DNA of 6,178 nucleotides from Clostridia bacterium. GTDB taxonomy: Bacteria > Bacillota_A > Clostridia > Christensenellales > Borkfalkiaceae. The position numbers and the translations under genes were made by a program. The stretch lies in contig JAFTIK010000091.1 of NCBI GenBank assembly GCA_017456945.1, positions 1 through 6,178 of the forward strand. Reading direction: 5' to 3'. The notes below the pieces were generated by a model that made no database searches, was not told the origin of the DNA, and was given only the letters and a program-made list of their open reading frames with translations. Positions 1 through 6,178 of the stretch are shown here, piece after piece (within the stretch, counting starts at the first letter, position 1; every line of letters begins with the position of its first letter).

Positions 1-1190
1 GTGGGGAATTCGCTAGTGGAAAGATAGAAGATTTTACTTTGCCTACTAGTTTTTATAAGGCTACCCAAAAGCAAGAAATAGAACGGCTTTTATCATACTC
101 GAATAAGCAGGTTAAAGAAAGGCTTGATAAGGGCAAAAAAGTTATGAAAAGAAAGGAAATTTCCCCTTCTAGAATAGAAGACTTTTACAAGTGCCCCTAT
201 CGCGCGTTCTTATCTAACGCGCTCAAACTAAAACCGAGAGAAGAAGGGGTTGTGGACGGGTTTTCTATCGGTAATTTTATGCACGAAATTTTCTGCGCCT
301 ACGCGTTAAAGACGGGGGGAATTTCTTCACGAGAAGAGTCCGACGCGCTCGTTTATAGAATAAGCCAAGACTTATTAAAAAAGGAAGAATACGGCAAGTT
401 TATAGACGATTCGGTAACTAAGGCAATGCTAGATAGGGCGCTTAAGGAGTGCGCTACCTATTGCTATAAAAATTATCTTGCCCTTCGCCGTTCAAAGTTT
501 AAGGTAACCAAGACCGAAGCCACTATAGGCAAGGGGTACGACGGCAACCCACCCGATTATCCTGCTATTCTTTTGAGTGACGGAAAGGTTAGGCTTACGG
601 GCAAGATTGACCGTGTGGACGAAAGCGACGACTATTTTAGAATTTTAGATTACAAAACGGTTTCGCCGTCGGCGAATATAGAGCATTTGTTTACGGGTAA
701 AAAACTGCAATTATATCTTTACGCCAACGCCGTTCGCCAAAGCGTAGGGGAAAAGAAACTTGCAGGGGTTTATTATCTTTCGGTTAACGAAAGGTTTAGA
801 GAAGACGGGGAAAGCGACCCTGCCCTTTCGCTTGGCGTTACCCTTGATAAAGAACAAGCCGTTAAAGAGCAAGATGAAAACGCCCTTAAAGACGGGGAAA
901 GTTTGTTTTTTGAACTGGAAAAAAAGGACGGAATAAACAAAATAAAAGGGGCTACGGACGAGCAAGCGCTTAACTGTCGCATAGAATACGCCAAACTTAT
1001 GGCAGAGCAAGCCGTAAAACTTATGAACGACGGGGTAATTATCCCTTCCCCGTGCGACGATAATATATGTTCGTATTGTAATTTCCGTTCGATATGTTCA
1101 GCGGAAAATCCGTCTAGAAAACTCAACGTGGTAAGCGACCAAACGATAGTCGAATCGGTTTTAGGGGGTGAAGAAGAATGCCCGAATTAA
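1..1190 (+). CDS. addB: AddB, ATP-dependent helicase-nuclease subunit B (3' part only)
   Basis: This is the C-terminal third of AddB, which with AddA unwinds and resects double-strand DNA breaks so that RecA can load. The reading frame is open to the left edge (first full codon at 3), so the start and the helicase-like domain lie outside. AddB is about 1,160 residues in Bacillus subtilis; about 395 codons are visible here. Counting from the codon at 39, the iron-sulfur cysteines are C52 (in YKCPYRAF) and C344, C347, C353 (CSYCNFRSIC). The C-x2-C-x5-C spacing matches the B. subtilis cluster. Between them lies a PD-(D/E)XK nuclease domain: H82 (GNFMHEIF), E160, D191 (GKIDRVD), D204 and K206 (ILDYKT) and Q224 (KLQLYLYA). 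Both the nuclease and the cluster therefore look functional. The stop codon at 1188-1190 overlaps the start of addA by 13 nt, which suggests translational coupling. The family assignment is secure. Confidence 0.95.
   Translation, partial: GEFASGKIEDFTLPTSFYKATQKQEIERLLSYSNKQVKERLDKGKKVMKRKEISPSRIEDFYKCPYRAFLSNALKLKPREEGVVDGFSIGNFMHEIFCAYALKTGGISSREESDALVYRISQDLLKKEEYGKFIDDSVTKAMLDRALKECATYCYKNYLALRRSKFKVTKTEATIGKGYDGNPPDYPAILLSDGKVRLTGKIDRVDESDDYFRILDYKTVSPSANIEHLFTGKKLQLYLYANAVRQSVGEKKLAGVYYLSVNERFREDGESDPALSLGVTLDKEQAVKEQDENALKDGESLFFELEKKDGINKIKGATDEQALNCRIEYAKLMAEQAVKLMNDGVIIPSPCDDNICSYCNFRSICSAENPSRKLNVVSDQTIVESVLGGEEECPN
1163..1170 (+). promoter_or_regulatory. Ribosome binding site of addA, inside addB
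   Basis: The purine-rich sequence AGGGGGTG lies 7 nt before the ATG at 1178 and within the last codons of addB. It supports this ATG as the addA start. Ribosomes ending on addB would terminate just past it, which fits coupled production of the two subunits. Confidence 0.7.
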
Positions 1191-4100
1191 AATTTGAACA
1201 AGAACAAGCCGTAATGCACGACCAAGGCAACGTTATAATTTCGGCGTCTGCTGGTAGTGGCAAGACTTTCGTTATGATAGAAAGGCTTATTAGGCTTATT
1301 TCTCAAAGAAAGGCTACCGTAGGGCAAATTCTTGCGGTTACTTTTACCGACGCTGCTGCGCGTGAGATGAAGGAAAAATTAAAGACTGCGCTGATAAAAA
1401 AGATAGAAGGCGCTAACGATAACCAACTTGAAAAACATATTTCAGGCGATAAAGAACTAGTAAAACAACTTGCAGAACTACCTACGGCAGATATTTCCAC
1501 TATACACTCTTTTTGTGGGAAACTCGTTAGAACTTACTTTTTTAAGGTTGGCGTTCAACCCGACTTTAAGGTGCTTGACGACGGGGAAGTAAACGCTATA
1601 AAACAAGAGGCTATCAATAGGGTTTTTAAGGAATTTTACGATTCGGGCGAAGAGTGGTTTTTAAGGCTAGCAAGTAGGCACGAAGAAGACCGTGGCGACG
1701 AAGAGTTTAAGAAACTTATACTTTCTTTGTACGAGTTTTGCCTTAATAGTTCGGATTTTGATAAGCATCTTAAAATTGCAGAAGAATACTATTCGGTAAA
1801 AGGCTTTAATAAGTTGCTTACCGATTTCAAGAAGAAAATCAACGGTAAACTTGAAAGGTATATAGACCTTTGCGACGACGCTATTTACGCGTTTAGTAAC
1901 GCCGAAAAATTCAAGATGGAAGAGTTTGCTAAAGGGCTTAAAGCCGAGTTTGAAAGGGCTTTGGTTTTGCCAAGCGCATACGACTTAAAGCAGTTTGCAA
2001 ACTTTAAGTTAGATTTGCCCACTAACCAAAGGTTGAAAAGCGAACTGAAAGATTTTTCCGACGAACTAGTGGGCGTTCGCGATAATTTTAAAGATATAAT
2101 AAACGGGGTGCGCAACGGGTTTAACGAGTATGAAGAAGACGTTAACGCGTTAGACGGAATAAAGGCGCACGTTACCGACTTGTTTAAGGTTTTACACGCT
2201 TTTGATAATACGTTTGCAGAGTTAAAGCGTGAAGAAAACGGGTTGGATTTCGGGGATATGGAACGCTTTGCGCTAACTATTCTTAAAGATCCCGAAATAG
2301 CAAAAGACGTTAGAAATAAATATAAATACGTTTTCGTTGACGAATATCAAGACGTGAACGACGTTCAAGAAGAAATTCTTTCTATAGTTTCTAAAGAAAA
2401 CTTGTTTATGGTTGGCGACGTTAAGCAAAGTATTTACGGGTTTAGGGGCAGTCGGCCGGAGATTTTCGTTAACAAGTTTGCAAAAATGGAAAAGAATAAG
2501 GAAAAAACCATTTTATTAAACTACAATTTCCGTTCGGCAAGCGGTATTTTAGACGCGGTTAATAAGATTTTCTGTTATTGTATGACGGAAGATTATTACG
2601 GCAGTTCGTACCAAAAGACTTCTATGCTTAAAGGCGGGGGGATTTACCCCAACGAACGCGCGGGTAGGGTAACTTTGCATATGGTAACCCCTAAAAAGAG
2701 TGAAAAAAGACCGCCCGAAACGCCCGTTCTTTACGATTTGATAGAGGCGTCGAATAAACCCCAACAAGACAAAGAAAACCCAGTCGCTCAACTAGTGGCG
2801 AAAATAATTAACGACGAGCGCGATAAGGAATTTTACGACCCCAAGACCAAAGAAATGCGACCCGTTACCTATTCGGATATTGCCGTGCTTACAAGAAAAA
2901 AGGAAAACGCTTACGTTAAAGAAGTGGTTAACGGATTAATAGAATACGGTATTCCCGTTCGTTCGGTCGTTAAAGAAAACGTAACTAGCGCGCCTGAAAT
3001 TCGCTCTATTATAAGCGTGCTCGAACTAGTAGATTGCTTCGCCCAAGATATTCCGCTTGCAAGCGCTCTAAAGAGTGTTGTTGGTGGCTTTACCGACGAA
3101 GACCTTGCCGAAATAGCCTTGCGTTACAACGACGACGGGGGTAAGGGTGGATTTTACAAGGCGTACGAGCATTATTTAAAGGTTGCAGATACTAGCCTTT
3201 CCGTTCGCCTTAAAGAATTTGACGATTACTTTAAAGATTTAAGGGATATTGCAGACTTCGTGGGGGCTTACGGGGTGTTAAAGCGCTTAATTCAAGATAA
3301 AAATCTAGAACAAGCCCTTTTTGCGCAACCGAACGGCAATCATAAGGTTAAGCGTTTAAGGCTTTTCTTAAACGCAAGTAAAACGAGCGAGCGCGCGTTT
3401 ACCGTTAGGGAGTTTTTAGATAGAATTAAAAACTATCCGTCTAACTTTGGTATGGCGGATAGCCCTGAAGAAGACGCCGTTACCGTTATGACTATACATA
3501 AGTCAAAGGGGCTAGAATTCCCCGTGGTTATAGTTTGCGGGTTGGAACAAAGCACAACTAAAAAAGAAGATAAGGCAACCGTTATGTGCGATCAAGATAA
3601 GGGTTTTGCTATAAAGAGTTACGACGATAAAACTCGTCGCACCAAGGAAACCCCGTTTCGCGCTATTTTCCGCGATAATTTTTCAGATAATAGGTTGAAA
3701 GAAGAACTTCGTCTTTTCTACGTGGCGTTAACGCGCGCGTCTTATTCGTTGCATATGACTTTTAAGGCTAGTAAAGATAAGCGCCGTTCGGTGTTTAAGG
3801 GGGCGAATAGTTTTCTAGATTATCTGCCCAAAGATATGGATATCAAAGCAATAAACGCCGAAGATATAGACGTAAAAGTTAAAGGCATAGAAACCAAAAA
3901 GGTACTTTTCGGCACGCCAGATGAAGTTGAAGTGGAAAAGATAAAAAACGATCTAAACTATCAATATCCCTACCTTGCAGATACCAAGTTGCCCTTAAAA
4001 AATAGCGTAACGGGCGCAAATATTCTTGAAGACGACAAGCCTTTAGTTCACGTTCTTTATGAAGAAATGGATGGAAAGACGGATATCGAGCGTGGTAATA

Positions 4101-4564
4101 TCGCGCATAAAATAATGGAACTTACCGACTTTTCAAGGACGGGCGAGTTTAGGGCGCAAGTTCAAAAGATGGTGGAAAACGGGGCTATAACCGAGTTAGA
4201 CCTTGCTAAAATTAACCTAGACAGGTTGGAAAACGCCGTAAAATCGGGGGCGTTCGACGGGTTAAAAGGTATGAAAACATACCCCGAAAAGCAGTTTATA
4301 GTAAGCGTTGAAGCCAGCAAGGTGTTCGATACCGAAAGCCAAGAACAAGTGCTTTTGCAAGGGGTTATAGACCTTCTTGCTATAGACGATAATCAAGCGG
4401 TTATCGTAGATTATAAATATTCGTCGCTTACCGCCGAAAGTTTGGCGCGTAAGTATAAAAAGCAATTAGAACTTTACGCTTACGCCGTAGAAAAAACGCT
4501 TGGTAAAAAGGTGAAAGAAAAAACGCTCGTAAATCTCTATACGGGCGACGTGGTTAAAGTGTAG
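1178..4564 (+). CDS. addA: AddA, ATP-dependent helicase-nuclease subunit A
   Basis: AddA is the motor subunit of AddAB: a 3'-5' superfamily 1 (UvrD/RecB type) helicase fused to a RecB-family nuclease. It works in the cytoplasm on DNA ends in homologous recombination. The protein has 1,128 residues, against about 1,232 in B. subtilis. Motifs in order: Q-motif region EQEQAV (7-12), Walker A SASAGSGKT (22-30, K29), motif Ia AVTFTDAAAREM (53-64), STIHSFC (107-113), motif II VDEYQD (387-392), motif III VGDVKQSIYGFRG (412-424), motif IV LNYNFRS (447-453), motif V TIHKSKGLEF (772-781) and motif VI LRLFYVALTRA (844-854). The C-terminal nuclease has H977 (RGNIAH), D1065 (QGVID), D1078 and K1080 (VDYK) and Q1096 (KKQLELYAYA). 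No catalytic residue is missing. The ATG overlaps the addB end and has a good ribosome binding site 7 nt upstream. A hairpin follows 33 nt after the stop. The residue after DYK is Tyr, where Thr is common in the family; this is probably harmless variation. Confidence 0.97.
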   Translation: MPELKFEQEQAVMHDQGNVIISASAGSGKTFVMIERLIRLISQRKATVGQILAVTFTDAAAREMKEKLKTALIKKIEGANDNQLEKHISGDKELVKQLAELPTADISTIHSFCGKLVRTYFFKVGVQPDFKVLDDGEVNAIKQEAINRVFKEFYDSGEEWFLRLASRHEEDRGDEEFKKLILSLYEFCLNSSDFDKHLKIAEEYYSVKGFNKLLTDFKKKINGKLERYIDLCDDAIYAFSNAEKFKMEEFAKGLKAEFERALVLPSAYDLKQFANFKLDLPTNQRLKSELKDFSDELVGVRDNFKDIINGVRNGFNEYEEDVNALDGIKAHVTDLFKVLHAFDNTFAELKREENGLDFGDMERFALTILKDPEIAKDVRNKYKYVFVDEYQDVNDVQEEILSIVSKENLFMVGDVKQSIYGFRGSRPEIFVNKFAKMEKNKEKTILLNYNFRSASGILDAVNKIFCYCMTEDYYGSSYQKTSMLKGGGIYPNERAGRVTLHMVTPKKSEKRPPETPVLYDLIEASNKPQQDKENPVAQLVAKIINDERDKEFYDPKTKEMRPVTYSDIAVLTRKKENAYVKEVVNGLIEYGIPVRSVVKENVTSAPEIRSIISVLELVDCFAQDIPLASALKSVVGGFTDEDLAEIALRYNDDGGKGGFYKAYEHYLKVADTSLSVRLKEFDDYFKDLRDIADFVGAYGVLKRLIQDKNLEQALFAQPNGNHKVKRLRLFLNASKTSERAFTVREFLDRIKNYPSNFGMADSPEEDAVTVMTIHKSKGLEFPVVIVCGLEQSTTKKEDKATVMCDQDKGFAIKSYDDKTRRTKETPFRAIFRDNFSDNRLKEELRLFYVALTRASYSLHMTFKASKDKRRSVFKGANSFLDYLPKDMDIKAINAEDIDVKVKGIETKKVLFGTPDEVEVEKIKNDLNYQYPYLADTKLPLKNSVTGANILEDDKPLVHVLYEEMDGKTDIERGNIAHKIMELTDFSRTGEFRAQVQKMVENGAITELDLAKINLDRLENAVKSGAFDGLKGMKTYPEKQFIVSVEASKVFDTESQEQVLLQGVIDLLAIDDNQAVIVDYKYSSLTAESLARKYKKQLELYAYAVEKTLGKKVKEKTLVNLYTGDVVKV

Positions 4565-4597
4565 TTTTAATTATCGACGAGAAAAACTAAAAAATTA

Positions 4598-4634
4598 CAA
4601 AACGTCTGCTTTTTTTGCAGGCGTTTTGCTTTAT
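4598..4634 (+). terminator. Intrinsic terminator after addA
   Basis: A 12-bp stem is formed by CAAAACGTCTGC (4598-4609) and GCAGGCGTTTTG (4617-4628), with one G-T wobble and a loop of seven T. It is followed by a T-rich but interrupted tail (CTTTAT). An A-rich tract precedes it. The tail is weak, so some readthrough into the next gene is possible. Confidence 0.7.
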
Positions 4635-4643
4635 AGTTGGGGT

Positions 4644-5264
4644 ATGCAGAGTTTTTTGTACGGAATTTTTAACAGCCTATCTTATACGGCTTTCGTGGGA
4701 ATGGAAATTTACCTTGCCTTTCTTTTGGTCGCTTTTTTAATAGCCGTTTTTATATCGGGCTTTAAGTGTGATTACAATCTTAAAAAACGGGCTTGGTTTT
4801 TTATTTATTCGGTGGGTATAACCTTAATTTTTGCAGGGTTTACCGTGGTAATGAAAGAAAGCGTAGGCGTAATTATAATAGCCACGGGGCTTGCCGTTTT
4901 ATTTAATATGCCTATAATTTTTATAAGGGTAAAAACCAAGGTAGAACCCCAAGCGCCAAGAGAACTTATTCGGCTTATCGATAGGGAAATTCGTTCGCCC
5001 GAAGTTTACGAAAATCCTAAGCCTTTAGAAGTAAAAAATCAAACGCCGTCGGAAAAAGGATTAGGTATAGATTTTTCGCACGTGAAAAGCGTTATCGAAA
5101 GGTTAGAATATTATCCGCTTTCCCCAAACGATAAACGACAGGTAAAAGAACTAGTCGGCGCGGTTTATTCGGCGGAAAACGGGGTGGCAACTAAAGAAAT
5201 AAAGGAAAAAATTAACGACGGTTTAGGCGCTCTACTAAAAATTATGTCAAAATACGGTGTTTAG
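4644..5264 (+). CDS. Three-segment membrane protein of unknown function
   Basis: I do not recognise this family. From the ATG at 4644 the protein has 206 residues. Three hydrophobic segments lie at about 20-40, 51-70 and 73-94. The basic loop between the first two (KCDYNLKKR) and the basic stretch after the third (RVKTK) suggest that both are cytoplasmic, leaving a soluble tail of about 110 residues inside the cell. The tail holds charged, probably helical stretches (RELIRLIDREIRS, HVKSVIERLEYY, NDKRQVKELVGAVY, TKEIKEKINDGLGALLKI) separated by a Pro-rich linker. The start is uncertain. The frame is open from a TTG at 4626, but that codon sits inside the terminator stem. ATG 4644 has only GGGG one base upstream, and ATG 4701, just before the first membrane segment, is also possible with no better ribosome binding site. 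The gene starts 79 nt after addA and may be reached by readthrough or by a weak promoter I cannot identify. It ends in a strong terminator. There is no evidence for a functional link to AddAB. Confidence 0.75.
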   Translation: MQSFLYGIFNSLSYTAFVGMEIYLAFLLVAFLIAVFISGFKCDYNLKKRAWFFIYSVGITLIFAGFTVVMKESVGVIIIATGLAVLFNMPIIFIRVKTKVEPQAPRELIRLIDREIRSPEVYENPKPLEVKNQTPSEKGLGIDFSHVKSVIERLEYYPLSPNDKRQVKELVGAVYSAENGVATKEIKEKINDGLGALLKIMSKYGV

Positions 5265-5305
5265 CATTAAAAAAGATAATGCAAAATGCCGTTTTTTTGT
5301 TTTTC
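5254..5305 (+). terminator. Strong intrinsic terminator containing the stop codon
   Basis: Arms CGGTGTTTAGCATT (5255-5268) and AATGCAAAATGCCG (5278-5291) form a 14-position stem with two G-T wobbles and one A-A mismatch around a 9-nt loop. An extra A-T pair at the base joins the stem to the tail TTTTTTTGTTTTT. The TAG stop (5262-5264) of the membrane-protein gene lies in the 5' arm. The terminator separates that gene from the promoter that begins at 5308. Confidence 0.88.
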
Positions 5306-5307
5306 TG

Positions 5308-5336
5308 TTGACACAAACCTTTTAATCTTGTATAAT
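5308..5336 (+). promoter_or_regulatory. Consensus sigma-A type promoter
   Basis: TTGACA (5308-5313) and TATAAT (5331-5336) match the -35 and -10 consensus perfectly with the ideal 17-bp spacer. The predicted transcription start is near 5343, giving a leader of about 40 nt before the ATG at 5383. The promoter lies directly after a terminator, so it should drive the lipoprotein gene and the gene behind it. Such a strong core promoter is often held in check by a repressor, and dyad sequences overlap it and follow it. Confidence 0.93.
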
Positions 5337-5348
5337 GAAAAAGATTAA
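5322..5348 (+). repeat. Inverted repeat around the -10 box, possible operator
   Basis: TTAATCTT (5322-5329) and AAGATTAA (5341-5348) are perfect 8-bp inverted copies separated by 11 bp. The gap contains the whole -10 box, and the right arm reaches the predicted transcription start. A dimeric repressor bound here would block RNA polymerase. The arms are AT-rich, so chance remains possible. Confidence 0.5.
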
Positions 5349-5349
5349 G

Positions 5350-5369
5350 AAATAACTATATAGTTATTT
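5350..5369 (+). repeat. 20-bp perfect palindrome in the leader
   Basis: AAATAACTATATAGTTATTT is identical to its own reverse complement. It occupies about +8 to +27 of the predicted mRNA and ends directly before the ribosome binding site AAGGAG. It could be a second operator or a weak A-U-rich RNA hairpin (8-bp stem, 4-nt loop) that affects translation or mRNA stability. Confidence 0.65.
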
Positions 5370-5375
5370 AAGGAG
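5370..5375 (+). promoter_or_regulatory. Ribosome binding site of the lipoprotein gene
   Basis: AAGGAG lies 7 nt before ATG 5383. This selects the ATG over the in-frame TTG directly upstream at 5380. Confidence 0.85.
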
Positions 5376-5382
5376 TATTTTG

Positions 5383-6120
5383 ATGAGAAAAAGATTCATT
5401 GCAGTATTGTTGTCTGCATTGTTAGCAATATGTGCTCTTTCCCTTTTTGGTTGCAAAAAAGAAGAAAAGACTTACGCTATAAACTATCAACTTACTAATA
5501 CCATTGACGGAACGGAAGTTTCCGTTAAGGTTGACGGTAAAAATAGTTTGCGTACTAAAAGGTTTAAGGCAAGTTCTTCTTTAATTAAAGCGATTGAAAA
5601 GTTTGAATCGGTGGAAGTTGTAACCGACGGTTACGAATTTATCGGTTGGGGATATATTAAAGACGGCACGGTAATTGCTTTTAACGAACTTACCAAAGTG
5701 AAAAACGCCGTTGGTGAAGACGGTAAGGTAACTATCGTTCCTATATGTAACCTTATCCCCGTTTATATTATAAAATATCAACTTGATTATAAATACGCAC
5801 AGTTTTCTAAATACGGCGTGAAATATAAGAATTCCTACACTAAGGTAAACGGACAAGCCACACTTGCAGATATAGAACTTTTGCGTGATTCTTATTTAAT
5901 TACCGCTATTGAAGGTTTGGCAACCCCCGTCGTTGTTGATAAAAACGGCGAAGTTGTTAGTTCTGAGGACGCTGATTTTTATTTTTCAGGTTGGCATTAT
6001 TTATTAGACGGAAAGTTGTACGAAGTTACAAGCGACACTAAAGTTAGCGAAACCATTGCAGTAAACGGCACGATAACTCTCGTCGCTTATTGTAAAGCAG
6101 CTTACGTCGGTCCGTACTAA
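5383..6120 (+). CDS. Lipoprotein with two InlB/Flg_new-like repeats
   Basis: A 245-residue exported lipoprotein. The N-terminus (MRKRF, a hydrophobic stretch to about residue 22, then lipobox LFGC with C24) is a typical lipoprotein signal peptide, so the mature protein should be anchored by lipid to the outside of the membrane. The rest consists of two divergent repeats, about residues 31-122 and 128-237. Shared anchors are Y-x-I-x-YQL (31-37) and YIIKYQL (128-134); F-x-GW-x-Y-x2-DG (86-95 and 201-210); a T-x-V stretch; and a closing strand ending in Cys (C122 and C237). The F-x-GW core and its spacing resemble the Listeria-Bacteroides (InlB B / Flg_new) beta-grasp repeats of surface proteins, but the usual closing Trp is replaced by Cys. 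The second repeat has about 18 more residues between YQL and GW. The family link is inferred from pattern only and the function is unknown; binding or structural roles at the cell surface are typical for such repeats. The gene has its own strong promoter and is followed 11 nt later by another exported-protein gene. Confidence 0.88.
   Translation: MRKRFIAVLLSALLAICALSLFGCKKEEKTYAINYQLTNTIDGTEVSVKVDGKNSLRTKRFKASSSLIKAIEKFESVEVVTDGYEFIGWGYIKDGTVIAFNELTKVKNAVGEDGKVTIVPICNLIPVYIIKYQLDYKYAQFSKYGVKYKNSYTKVNGQATLADIELLRDSYLITAIEGLATPVVVDKNGEVVSSEDADFYFSGWHYLLDGKLYEVTSDTKVSETIAVNGTITLVAYCKAAYVGPY
5473..5748 (+). repeat. InlB/Flg_new-like protein repeat 1
   Basis: This stretch encodes residues 31-122 of the lipoprotein. 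It starts with YAINYQL, contains GYEFIGWGYIKDG and closes with KVTIVPIC. It aligns by eye with the second copy at the anchor motifs, while the stretches between them have diverged. Confidence 0.6.
5764..6093 (+). repeat. InlB/Flg_new-like protein repeat 2
   Basis: This stretch encodes residues 128-237 of the lipoprotein. It starts with YIIKYQL, contains DFYFSGWHYLLDG and closes with TITLVAYC. It is longer than repeat 1, mainly through extra sequence before the GW core (region VVVDKNGEVVSSEDA). Confidence 0.6.
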
Positions 6121-6124
6121 GGGG
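6119..6124 (+). promoter_or_regulatory. Ribosome binding site of the last, partial gene
   Basis: AAGGGG overlaps the stop codon of the lipoprotein gene and lies 7 nt before ATG 6132. The tight spacing indicates that the two genes share one mRNA. Confidence 0.7.
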
Positions 6125-6131
6125 AAACCAA

Positions 6132-6178
6132 ATGAAAAAAAGGATATTTGCAATAATTATTTCGATATTGCTTATAAC
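6132..6178 (+). CDS. Start of an exported protein gene, cut by the window edge
   Basis: Only 15 full codons are visible: MKKRIFAIIISILLI. The basic start followed by a hydrophobic run is a signal peptide beginning, and it resembles the start of the lipoprotein encoded just before (MRKRFIAVLLSALL). Together with the ribosome binding site and the 11-nt gap, this suggests a second lipoprotein or secreted protein in the same operon, possibly a paralogue. The frame stays open to the right edge; nothing can be said about the mature protein. Confidence 0.75.
   Translation, partial: MKKRIFAIIISILLI

Noticed and set aside
39..41. TTG as the start of a 383-residue protein
   Set aside because: The frame is open to the left edge and the visible part begins just ahead of the AddB iron-sulfur nuclease domain, so this is an internal Leu codon of a cut gene.
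711..1126. Minus-strand open frames of 99 and 117 residues
   Set aside because: They lie opposite the conserved AddB nuclease region, have no ribosome binding site that I can see, and have compositions typical of antisense shadows.
2549..2791. Minus-strand open frame of 80 residues
   Set aside because: It is opposite addA, with no independent coding signal and no recognisable motif.
5380..5382. TTG as the start of the lipoprotein
   Set aside because: The adjacent ATG at 5383 has better spacing from AAGGAG and is the normal start codon.
5581..5856. Minus-strand open frame of 91 residues
   Set aside because: It is opposite the repeat lipoprotein and is explained by the codon pattern of that gene.
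1..6178. Frequent CTAG tetranucleotides, considered as a possible signal
   Set aside because: Roughly 17 copies were noticed by eye, about what base composition predicts for this length, so there is neither enrichment nor the depletion seen in some genomes.
1..6178. Mobile element, CRISPR array, tRNA or other RNA gene
   Set aside because: No transposase or integrase, no regularly spaced repeats and no tRNA-like cloverleaf were seen; coding sequence fills almost the whole window.

Overview
The window looks like a chromosomal segment from a low-to-moderate GC Bacillota, probably an uncultured Clostridia-type gut or rumen lineage. The evidence is an addB-addA gene pair (the Firmicutes counterpart of recBCD), Gram-positive style ribosome binding sites and terminators, a consensus sigma-A type promoter and lipoprotein signal peptides. 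The placement below phylum level is inference. All genes are on the + strand.

Left part (1-4564): the 3' third of addB, cut by the window edge, followed by a complete addA that starts 13 nt before addB ends. Together they encode the AddAB helicase-nuclease, which processes double-strand DNA ends for RecA-dependent repair. Every key motif I looked for is present: the four iron-sulfur cysteines and nuclease residues of AddB, and the UvrD/RecB-type helicase motifs plus C-terminal nuclease of AddA. A hairpin at 4598-4628 ends this unit.

Middle (about 4626-5264): a protein of about 206 residues with three membrane segments and a charged cytoplasmic tail. I do not recognise its family. Its start is uncertain because no good ribosome binding site is visible. 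It ends in a strong intrinsic terminator whose stem contains the stop codon.

Right part (5308-6178): a new transcription unit with a perfect TTGACA-17-TATAAT promoter. The promoter carries an inverted repeat straddling the -10 box, and a 20-bp perfect palindrome lies just before the ribosome binding site. The first gene encodes a 245-residue lipoprotein with two divergent InlB/Flg_new-like repeats. Eleven nt after it begins a second gene with a signal-peptide-like start, cut by the right edge. These look like envelope proteins made from one regulated mRNA.

No mobile element, CRISPR array, tRNA or rRNA is visible, and no gap without a gene exceeds about 120 nt. I do not see a clearly new system. 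The most interesting parts are the dyad-rich promoter region with its lipoprotein genes and the unrecognised membrane protein.
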